Positions 1 through 6,943 are shown, counted from the stretch's first letter. The stretch is 8,417 nucleotides of DNA from Oscillospiraceae bacterium (GCA_016296635.1 JAEDIZ010000089.1:1-8417); one strand, 5' to 3'. Translations and numbers: made by a program. Notes: generated from the sequence alone by a model not told the origin.

Positions 1-684
1 GACACGGTAGCGTGGAAGCTCAATAAGCAGTATAAAAAGCTGGCGGATGTTATTTCAAAAAACGCACAGATCGTGGAGTTTAAAAAACAGTCCGAGCGGG
101 ATCTTTTAGACTGGGTCGCCAAGCATTTCCGCGCGGCGGGAAAGGAAATCTCCGATAAAAACGCACAGTATCTTCTGTTTTTGACGGACGGCAGCATGAG
201 TATGCTTTCCTCCGAGATCGGAAAGGTCGCATCCTATGCCTCCGGGCAGGAGATTCAGAAGTCCGATATCGATGCGGTGGTGACGCCGGTACTCAATGCG
301 CAGACCTTTCAGCTGTCAGACTGCGCGGCAAAGGGAGAATTTGAAAAAGCGCTGCGGATTTTGCAGGATCTTTTCGCCATGCAGGTGGATCCTTTGATGA
401 TCCTCGGAGCGCTCGGCTCGCAGCTGAGAAGAATGCACTATGCAAGACTGCTTGCCGGCTGCGGCAAGGGGCAGGAAACGCTGATGGAGCTGGCGGATAT
501 CCGCAGCAGCTATGCAGCGGGCATTACCATGCAGGCGGCAAGACGGGTCACGGACGGATTCTGCAGAGCGGCGGTAGAATACTGCCTTGAGGCAGACCGT
601 GCGATCAAATCCAGCCGGGACGATCCGCAGCGGATTTTGGAGATCCTGCTTGTGAAGCTTTCCGGGGAGGCACGCTGTGGTTAG
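1..684 (+). CDS. holA: DNA polymerase III subunit delta, C-terminal part (5' end outside window)
   Basis: The frame is open from base 1 and ends at TAG 682-684, giving 227 residues of a protein that is usually about 330-350 long, so roughly the N-terminal third is missing on the left. The delta subunit is the wrench of the clamp loader: it opens the beta sliding clamp so that it can be placed on primed DNA. The visible part corresponds to the end of the AAA+-like region (the segment with FLTDGSMSMLSSEIGK) followed by the helical collar domain, with the typical phrases FQLSDCAAKGEFEKAL, DPLMILGALGSQLRRM and the ending SRDDPQRILEILLVKL. The delta subunit is known to lack a working ATPase site, and none is seen here. 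It is the first visible gene of an operon; its last 8 nt overlap the next gene. The internal GTG at 73 is not the start, because good homology-like sequence continues upstream to base 1. Confidence 0.93.
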   Translation, partial: DTVAWKLNKQYKKLADVISKNAQIVEFKKQSERDLLDWVAKHFRAAGKEISDKNAQYLLFLTDGSMSMLSSEIGKVASYASGQEIQKSDIDAVVTPVLNAQTFQLSDCAAKGEFEKALRILQDLFAMQVDPLMILGALGSQLRRMHYARLLAGCGKGQETLMELADIRSSYAAGITMQAARRVTDGFCRAAVEYCLEADRAIKSSRDDPQRILEILLVKLSGEARCG

Positions 685-1276
685 GGTAAAGCAGGCTATT
701 GTTGTCGAGGGCCGATATGATAAAAATACGCTCAGTCAGATCGTTGACTGCCTGATCTTTGAAACAAACGGGTTCGGGGTGATGAAGAACAAAGAACTGA
801 CGGCGCTGCTTCGCGTCGCCGCGCAGACGAGAGGACTTGTCATTTTTACAGACCCCGATGGTGCGGGCTTTGTAATCCGGAATTATCTGAAGGGTGTGCT
901 GCCGAAAGAAAACGTCCTTCACGCCTACGTGCCGGATATTTTCGGCAAGGAGCGGCGCAAGGCTGCACCCGGCAAGGAAGGCAAGCTCGGCGTGGAGGGC
1001 ATGACCCGGGAAATCATTTTGAAGGCTCTGCGTGAAAGCGGCGCGGAACTGGACGGGGAATCGGCGGCGCGATCTGCGGATCCCATCACAAAGCAGGATC
1101 TTTTCCTGCTTGGCTTAAGCGGAGGCACCGAGAGCAGCGTAAAACGAAAGCGGCTGCAGAAGCAGCTGCAGCTGCCGGAGCACATGAGTGCCAATGCGCT
1201 TCTGCAGGCATTGAACCTGCTTTTTTCGCGGGAAGAATTTCTGTCCCGCTATCAAACAACTGAGGAACGGACATGA
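677..1276 (+). CDS. rnmV: Ribonuclease M5 (5S rRNA maturation)
   Basis: 199-residue protein starting at GTG 677, preceded by GGGGAGG at 664-670 with a 6-nt gap, overlapping the end of holA by 8 nt. RNase M5 makes the cuts that release mature 5S rRNA from its precursor in Firmicutes, acting on the 5S rRNA-L18 complex. The N-terminal Toprim domain is clear: the catalytic glutamate lies in VVEGRYDK (E11) and the DxD pair in FTDPDGAG (D59, D61). The C-terminal part (about residues 105-190, EGMTREIILKAL through SANALLQALNLLF) matches the DUF4093 region that distinguishes RNase M5 from other small Toprim proteins. The length is close to the family norm (B. subtilis about 186). In Bacillus the gene sits with ksgA/rsmA; here it sits between holA and an ABC-F gene. 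Stop codon and next start overlap as ATGA. Confidence 0.92.
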   Translation: MVRVKQAIVVEGRYDKNTLSQIVDCLIFETNGFGVMKNKELTALLRVAAQTRGLVIFTDPDGAGFVIRNYLKGVLPKENVLHAYVPDIFGKERRKAAPGKEGKLGVEGMTREIILKALRESGAELDGESAARSADPITKQDLFLLGLSGGTESSVKRKRLQKQLQLPEHMSANALLQALNLLFSREEFLSRYQTTEERT

Positions 1277-3165
1277 TCGATATTTCAGTCAAGGATCTGG
1301 TCAAAAGCTTTGACGCAGATGAAAACATTCTAAAAGGTATCTCCTTCGACGTGCAGCAGGGGGAGCGGGTCGGTCTGCTCGGCAGGAACGGCGCGGGAAA
1401 AACCACGCTGTTTCGGATTCTGACGGGCGAGATCGACTATAATTCCGGCGAGATCGCCTTTGCGCAGGGGAAAAAAGTGGGACTTATCTCTCAGATTCCG
1501 CACTATCCGGCAGGATATACGGTGGAGGACGTTCTGCATACGGCGTTTGCAGGTCTCGATAAAATCAGAAAGCGGATGCAGGAGCTGGAGCACCGGATGA
1601 CGGAGCACACGGCACCGGACATCCTGCGCGAATATGACGCGCTTTCCAACCGCTACGCGGTAGAGGGCGGCTATGAAACGGATACGCAGACCGATAAGGT
1701 CTGCAACGGCCTTGCGATTACGGCGGAGCAGCGGCAGCAGGACTTTGACACTCTGTCCGGCGGGGAAAAGACCCGTGTGAATCTGGCAAGACTGCTGCTG
1801 GAAAAAACGGATATCCTGCTTTTGGACGAGCCGACAAACCACCTGGATATGCACTCGGTGGAATGGCTTGAAGGATACATCTCCAAATTCAAGGGGACGG
1901 TTCTGACTATTTCCCATGACCGCTATTTTCTTGACCAGGTGGTCAATCGCATCATCGAGATCCGGGACGGAAAAGCGGAATTCTATTCCGGCAACTACAC
2001 CTTCTACGTGGCGGAAAAGCAGGCGCGTTATGAGCTGCAGCTCAAACAGTATGAGAAGGAGCAGGCGAAGATCGCACAGCTGGAAAAGGCTGCCGAGCAG
2101 CTTGCAACCTGGGCATATTCCGGCATGGACAAAACCTATAAGCGCGTGGTGAGCATGGAAAAGCGCATTGAGCGCATGCATACCGTGGACAAGCCTACGC
2201 AGGACAGACAGATGAAGGCCCGCTTTGCGGAGAAGTCCTTCTTCGGTGACGAGGTGCTTTCCGTCAAGGGCCTCGGAAAGGCATTTGACGGCAGAACGCT
2301 TTTTGATAATGTGGAGCTTCGCGTCGGCGGCGGCGAGAGGATTGCATTGCTGGGCGACAACGGCACCGGCAAGACCACATTTCTCAAGGTGCTTTTGGGC
2401 GAGGACGCCGGCGTCGGCAAAATCAAGTTTGGCCCCACGGTCAAGTGGGCGTATTTGCCGCAGATCATCCATTTTGAAAACCCGGAGCGGACGCTCCTTG
2501 ATACGATGCTTTATGAAGCCGGCTGTTCCTTGCAGGAGGCGCGCGACCGGCTGGGCGCCTATCTGTTTACGGGAGAGGATGTTTTTAAGACTGTCAGCAG
2601 TTTGTCGGGCGGTGAGCAGTCCCGGCTGCGGCTTTGCATGCTGATGGATGAAAAGATCAATCTGTTGGTGTTGGACGAACCGACCAACCATCTGGATATT
2701 GCAGCCAGAGAATGGGTGGAGGATGCGCTGCAGGACTACGAGGGGACTTTGATCTTTGTCTCTCACGACCGTTATTTTGTGGAAAAATTTGCGACCCGCG
2801 TGTGGGAGCTGGAAAACGGCTCCATCCGGGATTTCCCCTGCGGCTATCAGAAATATCGCTCCATCCGGCAGCATGAGAGGCTGCTGCTGGAGCAGCAGCC
2901 GAAACCGAAAAAAGAGCACAAGGAGAAACCGAAGAATACTTCCTCCAACGCCAAGCAGCTGGAACGCAAGGTACGCCAGCTGGAGTGCGAGATCGAAAAG
3001 CAGGAGCAGGTGATTGCCGATTTCGACAGTCAGATCGAGGCGGCCTCGCAGGATTATCAGGAGCTGACGCGGCTGATGGAGGAAAAGCAGCAGGAGGAAA
3101 ATCAGCTTGCTGAAATGATGGACGAGTGGGAACAGCTCTCACTTTCCTTGGAGGAACAGGCATGA
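1273..3165 (+). CDS. ABC-F family ATPase (ribosome-associated, YdiF/Uup/YfmR-like)
   Basis: 630-residue soluble protein with two ABC ATPase domains and no membrane segment, which defines ABC-F. Domain 1: Walker A GRNGAGKTT (37-45), signature LSGGE (161-165), Walker B ILLLDEP (181-187), switch histidine in SHDRYF (H215). A charged helical linker (about 240-325, YELQLKQYEKEQAKIAQLEK) corresponds to the P-site-tRNA interaction motif. Domain 2: Walker A GDNGTGKTT (361-369), signature LSGGE (444-448), Walker B LLVLDEP (464-470), SHDRYF. The tail from about 540 is Lys/Pro-rich, then a coiled coil, as in YdiF and Uup. Family members bind the ribosomal E site and relieve stalled translation, or protect against antibiotics. 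The length and tail point to a housekeeping rather than a resistance subtype, but sequence reading alone cannot settle this. Start ATG 1273 overlaps the rnmV stop; GAGGAA at 1262-1267 is the ribosome binding site. Catalytic residues look intact in both sites. Confidence 0.93.
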   Translation: MIDISVKDLVKSFDADENILKGISFDVQQGERVGLLGRNGAGKTTLFRILTGEIDYNSGEIAFAQGKKVGLISQIPHYPAGYTVEDVLHTAFAGLDKIRKRMQELEHRMTEHTAPDILREYDALSNRYAVEGGYETDTQTDKVCNGLAITAEQRQQDFDTLSGGEKTRVNLARLLLEKTDILLLDEPTNHLDMHSVEWLEGYISKFKGTVLTISHDRYFLDQVVNRIIEIRDGKAEFYSGNYTFYVAEKQARYELQLKQYEKEQAKIAQLEKAAEQLATWAYSGMDKTYKRVVSMEKRIERMHTVDKPTQDRQMKARFAEKSFFGDEVLSVKGLGKAFDGRTLFDNVELRVGGGERIALLGDNGTGKTTFLKVLLGEDAGVGKIKFGPTVKWAYLPQIIHFENPERTLLDTMLYEAGCSLQEARDRLGAYLFTGEDVFKTVSSLSGGEQSRLRLCMLMDEKINLLVLDEPTNHLDIAAREWVEDALQDYEGTLIFVSHDRYFVEKFATRVWELENGSIRDFPCGYQKYRSIRQHERLLLEQQPKPKKEHKEKPKNTSSNAKQLERKVRQLECEIEKQEQVIADFDSQIEAASQDYQELTRLMEEKQQEENQLAEMMDEWEQLSLSLEEQA

Positions 3166-3896
3166 CGCTACTGATTTTTGCCGGCATATTTGCGGTCCTC
3201 GGAATCTTTTTCGTGGTGATTCCGTTCCATGTTGCCATGACCGGACTGTGCTTTCTGGCGCTGGCGGCGGTTCTGACGGCGGAATATCTGCTCCGGAAGA
3301 AACATAAAGCGAGGTGGCTACGTGTGACGCTGGCCGTGCTGACGGCGGTCTGCATGCTGGCGGTGTTCGGCAGCATGGTTTGTATCCATCTGCAGGGGCG
3401 GGATGATGATACAACAGAAAACGCACCGGAATTTGTTGTGGTGCTGGGTGCGCAGATTCAGGGGGATCAGCCATCGCTGACGCTCAAAAAACGTCTGGAT
3501 CTGGCGGCAGACTATCTGAACGGCAATCCGGACGCAACGGCCTTCGTTTCCGGCGGGCAGGGTACGGACGAAGATTACACGGAAGCGTACATCATGTCGC
3601 AGTATCTGCAAAGGTGCGGCATAGAAGAAGACCGTATTATTTTGGAAGAAGCAGCTACGAATACCAGAGAAAACCTGCTTTACTCGGCGGCGATGGCAAA
3701 GGAGCGGGGAATCTCCACAGGCCGCGTCCTGATCATCACAAGTGAATTTCATATGGCGCGAGCAAAATACCTTGCAAGGCAGCAGGGCATGGAGCCCGTC
3801 GGCATTTCCAGTAAGACTTGGCCGTGGGTGCTGATGGTCAATTATGAGCTGCGGGAGGTTTTTGCGTTCGTGAAGGCATTTCTGCTGAATAGATAA
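3162..3896 (+). CDS. YdcF/SanA/ElyC-like (DUF218) membrane-anchored protein
   Basis: 244 residues from ATG 3162, which overlaps the ABC-F stop as ATGA and has GAGGAA at 3151-3156 upstream. An earlier in-frame ATG at 3126 would add 12 unlikely residues and lacks this spacing. The N-terminus has three probable membrane helices (about 2-21, 23-44, 53-75), with a KKHKAR basic stretch after the second. A soluble DUF218 domain follows (about 88-240), with the family motifs FVVVLGAQI, VSGGQG (about 129-134), EEAATNTRENL (162-172) and TSEFHMARA (193-201). SanA, YdcF and ElyC members are linked in other bacteria to envelope integrity and peptidoglycan/lipid-carrier metabolism. The domain is expected outside the membrane, but the exact reaction is unknown. 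It is the last gene of the operon; no clear terminator follows before the next promoter at 3916. Confidence 0.85.
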   Translation: MTLLIFAGIFAVLGIFFVVIPFHVAMTGLCFLALAAVLTAEYLLRKKHKARWLRVTLAVLTAVCMLAVFGSMVCIHLQGRDDDTTENAPEFVVVLGAQIQGDQPSLTLKKRLDLAADYLNGNPDATAFVSGGQGTDEDYTEAYIMSQYLQRCGIEEDRIILEEAATNTRENLLYSAAMAKERGISTGRVLIITSEFHMARAKYLARQQGMEPVGISSKTWPWVLMVNYELREVFAFVKAFLLNR

Positions 3897-3915
3897 GCAA
3901 AACGAAATCCCCGGT

Positions 3916-3944
3916 TTGACTTTCCCACCGGATGTGGGTAAAAT
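3916..3944 (+). promoter_or_regulatory. Promoter of the Mrp gene, with a dyad in the spacer
   Basis: TTGACT (3916-3921), a 17-nt spacer and TAAAAT (3939-3944) form a good vegetative-type promoter. The start of transcription would fall near 3951 and leave a leader of about 30 nt. The spacer contains the inverted repeat CCCAC-N5-GTGGG (3924-3938), which ends directly at the -10 box and could be an operator. A second, mutually exclusive pairing is CCGGT (3911-3915) with ACCGG (3927-3931). Confidence 0.65.
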
Positions 3945-3980
3945 AACGAAAAAGAAAACGCAACAAAGGAGCGAATCAAT

Positions 3981-4805
3981 ATGAGCGAATCCTGCAGCGG
4001 CAACTGCGCAAGCTGCTCTTCCAGCTGCTCAGACCGCAAGCCGGAAAGCCTGCTGGCCCCGGCAAATCCCCATTCCAATGTCAAAAAAGTCATCGCAGTC
4101 GTATCCGGAAAGGGCGGTGTCGGCAAATCCACCGTCACCTCCATGCTGGCAGTCGCCATGCACAAACTGGGTTACAAGACCGCGATTCTGGATGCGGATA
4201 TTACTGGCCCGTCTATTCCGCAGGCTTTCGGTCTGCACGAATCTGCGGTCGGCAACGATGACGGCATTCTTCCGGCCGAAACTAAGGAAGGCATCAAGGT
4301 CATGTCCATCAATCTGCTTCTGAACAACGAGACCGATCCCGTTGTATGGCGCGGCCCGGTCATCGCCGGTGCGGTCAAGCAGTTCTGGACGGATGTATGC
4401 TGGGGTGATGTGGACTACATGTTTGTGGATCTGCCTCCCGGAACCGGCGATGTGCCGCTGACGGTGTTCCAGTCTCTTCCCATTGACGGCGTCATCATCG
4501 TCACGAGCCCGCAGAGCCTTGTGTCCATGATCGTTTCCAAGGCGGTCAATATGGCCCGCATGATGGAGGTTCCGGTCTACGGCTTTGTGGAGAATTACAG
4601 CTATTTTGAATGTCCGGACTGCGGCAAAAAGGTCGAGATCTTCGGCAAGAGCCTTCTTCCCGAGCTGGCGCTGGACTTCTCTCTGCCGATCCTTGCAAGA
4701 CTGCCGCTCAATCCTACGGTTGCACAGCAGTTTGATGCAGGTGAGATGGAGAAGGTCGACGTTTCGCCCATCATGCCGGCAGCAGAACTGATGTCAAAGG
4801 CATAA
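3981..4805 (+). CDS. Mrp/NBP35-type ATPase, iron-sulfur cluster carrier
   Basis: 274-residue cytosolic P-loop protein of the Mrp/NBP35/ApbC family, which holds and transfers [4Fe-4S] clusters to apo-proteins. The deviant Walker A GKGGVGKST spans 43-51 with the signature lysine K44. Downstream come DADITGPSIPQAFG, VWRGP and DLPPGTGDVPLT, all typical of the family. Two cysteine sets are visible: an N-terminal cluster at C5, C9, C12 and C16, and the CPDC motif (C211, C214) that forms the bridging cluster site of the dimer. Extra N-terminal cysteines recall eukaryotic Nbp35 but with different spacing. Start ATG 3981 is set by AAAGGAG at 3965-3971. The gene is transcribed alone, from its own promoter to the terminator at 4814-4844. 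Close relatives are usually annotated simply as Mrp/NBP35 family protein. Confidence 0.92.
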   Translation: MSESCSGNCASCSSSCSDRKPESLLAPANPHSNVKKVIAVVSGKGGVGKSTVTSMLAVAMHKLGYKTAILDADITGPSIPQAFGLHESAVGNDDGILPAETKEGIKVMSINLLLNNETDPVVWRGPVIAGAVKQFWTDVCWGDVDYMFVDLPPGTGDVPLTVFQSLPIDGVIIVTSPQSLVSMIVSKAVNMARMMEVPVYGFVENYSYFECPDCGKKVEIFGKSLLPELALDFSLPILARLPLNPTVAQQFDAGEMEKVDVSPIMPAAELMSKA

Positions 4806-4813
4806 ACAAAAAT

Positions 4814-4844
4814 AAGGAGCAGGATGCATTGCATCCTGCTCCTT
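4814..4844. terminator. Bidirectional intrinsic terminator between convergent genes
   Basis: A perfect 15-bp inverted repeat (arms 4814-4828 and 4830-4844, AAGGAGCAGGATGCA and its complement) is centred on 4829. In the plus direction it is followed by a T-rich stretch (TTTGCATTTT). In the minus direction it is followed by ATTTTTGTTTATG. It lies 8 nt after the Mrp stop and 13 nt after the stop of the convergent MerR gene, so it should end both transcripts. Confidence 0.88.
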
Positions 4845-4857
4845 TGCATTTTCAGCC

Positions 4858-5583
4858 TTATCTGCAGTATTCTCTGATGGCGGCGGCAATGAATGTGCCC
4901 GTTCCCGCGCCGCCTGCGGCATCAATGTTTTCCGTCATTTCGCCGCCTGCTACGTACATCTGCCCGAGACCGGAAAGAACCGGCTTCGTACAGGTGTAGT
5001 AATTGGCGGTGATGAAATCCTGCAGATGACGCACCTTTTCCTGTACCTCCAGGTCTGCGGGGCTGCGCGTCTTCATGGCACCGAAGTCGGCCATCAGCTG
5101 CATCATCTGCTGCGCAAGCTGTTTTTGATCGGCTTTGGTGGTCTGCGCTGATTTTTGTGCGTACTCTTTATAAGCGTCTGTTTCGCCCCAGGTCTTCTTC
5201 GCCTGCTCTTCATACTGCTTCAGCTTCGTTTCATCAAATGCGGAGAAATTCATATTATCATTTCCTTCCTGTGCAAGCGCCTGCGCGAAAGCGATGAGCT
5301 GCTCCAGTCGTTCTTTCCGAATGGTCAGAAGAGCAGCCTGCTGGGTGAGCGCCTTCTGCCGGTCAAAGCCCGGCTTGTCGAGAATGGATTTGATTTCCTT
5401 CAGCGGAAATTCCAGCTCCCGGAACAGAAGAATGTCCTGCAGCCGTGCAAGGCTTGCTTCGTCATACAGCCGGTATCCGGCGTCTGAAACTGCGGCAGGA
5501 ACGAGCAGACCGATTGCGTCATAGTGATGGAGCGTCCGGACGCTCACACCGGTGAGATTGCTGACTTCATGAACGGTCAACAC
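4858..5583 (-). CDS. MerR-family regulator with TipAS effector domain
   Basis: 241 residues from GTG 5583, chosen because AAGGAGG (minus strand, at 5593-5600) sits 9 nt upstream. The ATG at 5634 lies inside the promoter and would precede the transcription start. Residues 2-70 form the winged-helix MerR DNA-binding domain (LTVHEVSNLTGVSVRTLHHYD, then GYRLYDEASLARLQDILLFREL). Residues about 76-105 form the dimerising coiled coil. Residues about 112-241 match the TipAS domain (FSAFDETKLKQYEE to YYTCTKPVLSGLGQMYV). TipAS domains bind thiopeptides and other large hydrophobic ligands and then activate transcription of the regulator and of drug-resistance genes. No transporter lies next to it here, so its visible target is its own promoter. 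It is downstream of, and codirectional with, the WYL regulator. Confidence 0.9.
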   Translation of the reverse strand: MLTVHEVSNLTGVSVRTLHHYDAIGLLVPAAVSDAGYRLYDEASLARLQDILLFRELEFPLKEIKSILDKPGFDRQKALTQQAALLTIRKERLEQLIAFAQALAQEGNDNMNFSAFDETKLKQYEEQAKKTWGETDAYKEYAQKSAQTTKADQKQLAQQMMQLMADFGAMKTRSPADLEVQEKVRHLQDFITANYYTCTKPVLSGLGQMYVAGGEMTENIDAAGGAGTGTFIAAAIREYCR

Positions 5584-5625
5584 GGCTTTCTGCCTCCTTT
5601 TCAGACTGGGTTTCCGACTGGAACA

Positions 5626-5656
5626 ATCGTACACTATGACGCAGCGTGAGAGTCAA
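5626..5656 (-). promoter_or_regulatory. MerR-type promoter with 19-bp spacer and operator dyad
   Basis: On the minus strand TTGACT (5651-5656) and TACGAT (5626-5631) are separated by 19 bp, 2 more than the normal 17, which is the hallmark of promoters twisted open by MerR activators. An imperfect dyad (5634-5652) fills the spacer: half-sites CTATGACG and CTCTCACG (6 of 8 positions symmetric) around a 3-bp centre, core ACG-N3-CGT. The transcript would begin near 5619, upstream of the GTG start at 5583. Confidence 0.78.
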
Positions 5657-5663
5657 GCTTTTT

Positions 5664-6647
5664 TTACTTCGCCTCGTACTGCTCAATGGAAAGTTTACAT
5701 AATTTTAGATATGCCTGCTGCACATCCTCCGGCCAGAGAATCTTGGCCCGCTCATCGAAGCCCGCCAGCCAGCCGAAGAAAACGGGAGAAACGGCAATTT
5801 CAGCAGTATAGGTAAAATGCTCGCTGCCCTCGGGAATCAGCATGGCATTTTTCCCGAACCGGTCACGCACAACACCCACAAGGGAATTGTGGAACTGCAG
5901 ACGAACCTGCTTCGTTTCGCCGCTGAACATACCGAAAACGCTTCTGCCGTAGCGGCTGAGATCGAGCGAACGCATCTGCTCGTCCATATGGCGCAGCTGA
6001 TCGGTTTCGGAGATCTGTGACATCTTGTCTACGCGGTAGTGGGTCAGTCCGTGGCGTTCGGAATGAGCGATGAGATAATAGTATTCATCGTCCCAAAGAA
6101 GCGCGTAGGGACTGGCGGTGTATGTGCCGGGGCGGAAGACCTTTTCGCCGGAAAGATCCCAGTCAAAATAGCGGAAGCTGACCTGACGGTTGTCGGCGAT
6201 GGCCTCATGCAGGCGGTCAACATTATAGAAAATGCTCTCATTCATGGTTTTGACCCGGCCGGAAACCACGACCTGCCGTTTCAGCTGCCCGGCATTATGG
6301 ATGCTCGCCAAACCGGAGAGCTTGGAAATGAGCTGCATGGATTTCTTTTCGCTGAGGAACTTTGAAGCCTGCACGGCGTCGACCAGCAGTTTCAGTTCCG
6401 GCAGCTCAAATTCCCGCGAGGCAAGATAATATCCGCCTCCACGGCCTTTTTTCAGCAGAATGTCCATGCCGAACTGCTGCAGGTATTCCATGTCGGAATA
6501 AATGCTTTTCCGCTCGGCTTTGATTCCGAGACTTTCAAGCCGCTCAATGATATACTGCATACCCAAAGGATGCTGCTCGTCCGATTCCGTTTCGAGCAGC
6601 TGCTTGAGGTAGAGAAGCTTCAATTTCTGGTTTTCGGATTTACCCAT
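5664..6647 (-). CDS. WYL-domain transcriptional regulator (YafY-like)
   Basis: 327 residues, the usual length for this family. An N-terminal winged helix-turn-helix (about 1-78, with LGMQYIIERLESLGIKAERKSIYSDMEYL) is followed by a helical linker, the WYL domain (about 140-215) and the C-terminal WCX domain (about 240-327, VSPVFFGWLAGFDERAKILWPEDV). The WYL core reads SPYALLWDDEYYYLIAHS (179-196), with Tyr in place of the eponymous Trp, followed by HYRVDKM (203-209) with the conserved arginine R205. WYL domains sense ligands, in studied cases nucleotides or nucleic-acid products, and control stress, DNA-damage or defence genes. ATG 6647 has GGGG of AAAGGGG (6657-6663, minus strand) 9 nt upstream. 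The stop falls 8 nt before the -35 box of the MerR gene, so read-through cotranscription is possible. Its targets cannot be told from this window. Confidence 0.9.
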   Translation of the reverse strand: MGKSENQKLKLLYLKQLLETESDEQHPLGMQYIIERLESLGIKAERKSIYSDMEYLQQFGMDILLKKGRGGGYYLASREFELPELKLLVDAVQASKFLSEKKSMQLISKLSGLASIHNAGQLKRQVVVSGRVKTMNESIFYNVDRLHEAIADNRQVSFRYFDWDLSGEKVFRPGTYTASPYALLWDDEYYYLIAHSERHGLTHYRVDKMSQISETDQLRHMDEQMRSLDLSRYGRSVFGMFSGETKQVRLQFHNSLVGVVRDRFGKNAMLIPEGSEHFTYTAEIAVSPVFFGWLAGFDERAKILWPEDVQQAYLKLCKLSIEQYEAK

Positions 6648-6671
6648 GTCAGCACGCCCCTTTCGAAATCA

Positions 6672-6700
6672 ATTGTACTTCTTTTTGGACAGTAAGGCAA
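6672..6700 (-). promoter_or_regulatory. Promoter of the WYL regulator gene
   Basis: On the minus strand TTGCCT (6695-6700), a 17-bp spacer and TACAAT (6672-6677) give a near-consensus vegetative promoter. Transcription would start near 6665, leaving a leader of about 18 nt that just includes the ribosome binding site. A second minus-strand TACAAT lies at 6727-6732 with only a weak -35 partner. Confidence 0.7.
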
Positions 6701-6751
6701 GTGCCCGATCAGCGAAATCCGTGAGAATTGTATCAGCAGAAGGAGTCTTTT

Positions 6752-6780
6752 TTGAAGAACAAACGGACTAACTTTAGAAT
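6752..6780 (+). promoter_or_regulatory. Candidate plus-strand promoter of a small RNA
   Basis: TTGAAG (6752-6757), a spacer of exactly 17 nt and TAGAAT (6775-6780). The -10 matches consensus at 5 of 6 positions, the -35 at 4 of 6. It points away from the WYL gene into a stretch with no convincing coding frame that ends in a terminator at 6910-6943. Confidence 0.45.
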
Positions 6781-6786
6781 AACAAA

Positions 6787-6943
6787 CAAGAATAATGACA
6801 ACCATTTGATGTATGAGCTTTGAACGGAAAAGCCGTATTGTGAAAGAATACAGAGTTTTGACGCAATCCATAATGCGTCTATCGGTGTGATCACAGAGTA
6901 GAATAATTGAAGCGGGTACGAAATACTGCGCACCCGCTTTTTT
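6787..6943 (+). ncRNA. Candidate small structured RNA, about 155 nt
   Basis: The interval runs from the predicted start of the 6752-6780 promoter to the terminator T-run. Visible local pairings are ACGG-AAAAG-CCGT (6824-6836), GACGCA with TGCGTC around an 8-nt loop (6860-6879), the palindrome TGTGATCACA (6886-6895) and the terminator hairpin. The longest sensible plus frame is 25 codons (ATG 6814, ending TGA 6889-6891), with no ribosome binding site. I do not recognise the family; it does not look like 6S, tmRNA, SRP or RNase P RNA. It could instead be a leftover leader of a lost gene. Confidence 0.3.
6910..6943 (+). terminator. Intrinsic terminator, plus strand
   Basis: AAGCGGGT (6910-6917) pairs perfectly with ACCCGCTT (6932-6939) around a 14-nt loop, and the stem runs into a T tract (6938-6943). 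There is no protein gene on the plus strand within 2 kb upstream, so it must end either a small RNA or a vanished gene. Confidence 0.75.

Noticed and set aside
1330..2919. A 529-codon open frame on the minus strand
   Set aside because: It is fully antisense to the ABC-F gene, whose frame has all catalytic motifs. The antisense translation has no domain and is rich in residues that mirror the sense codon bias; GC-rich third positions keep it open by chance.
3897..3940. CCGGT/ACCGG or CCCAC/GTGGG hairpin as the terminator of the holA operon
   Set aside because: No T tract follows either stem and both overlap the promoter of the next gene, so a promoter/operator role is more likely.
6886..6895. 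TGTGATCACA as a CRP-like operator
   Set aside because: A CRP site needs a 6-bp gap between TGTGA and TCACA; here the halves abut. The organism also appears to be a clostridium, where such CRP control is not expected.
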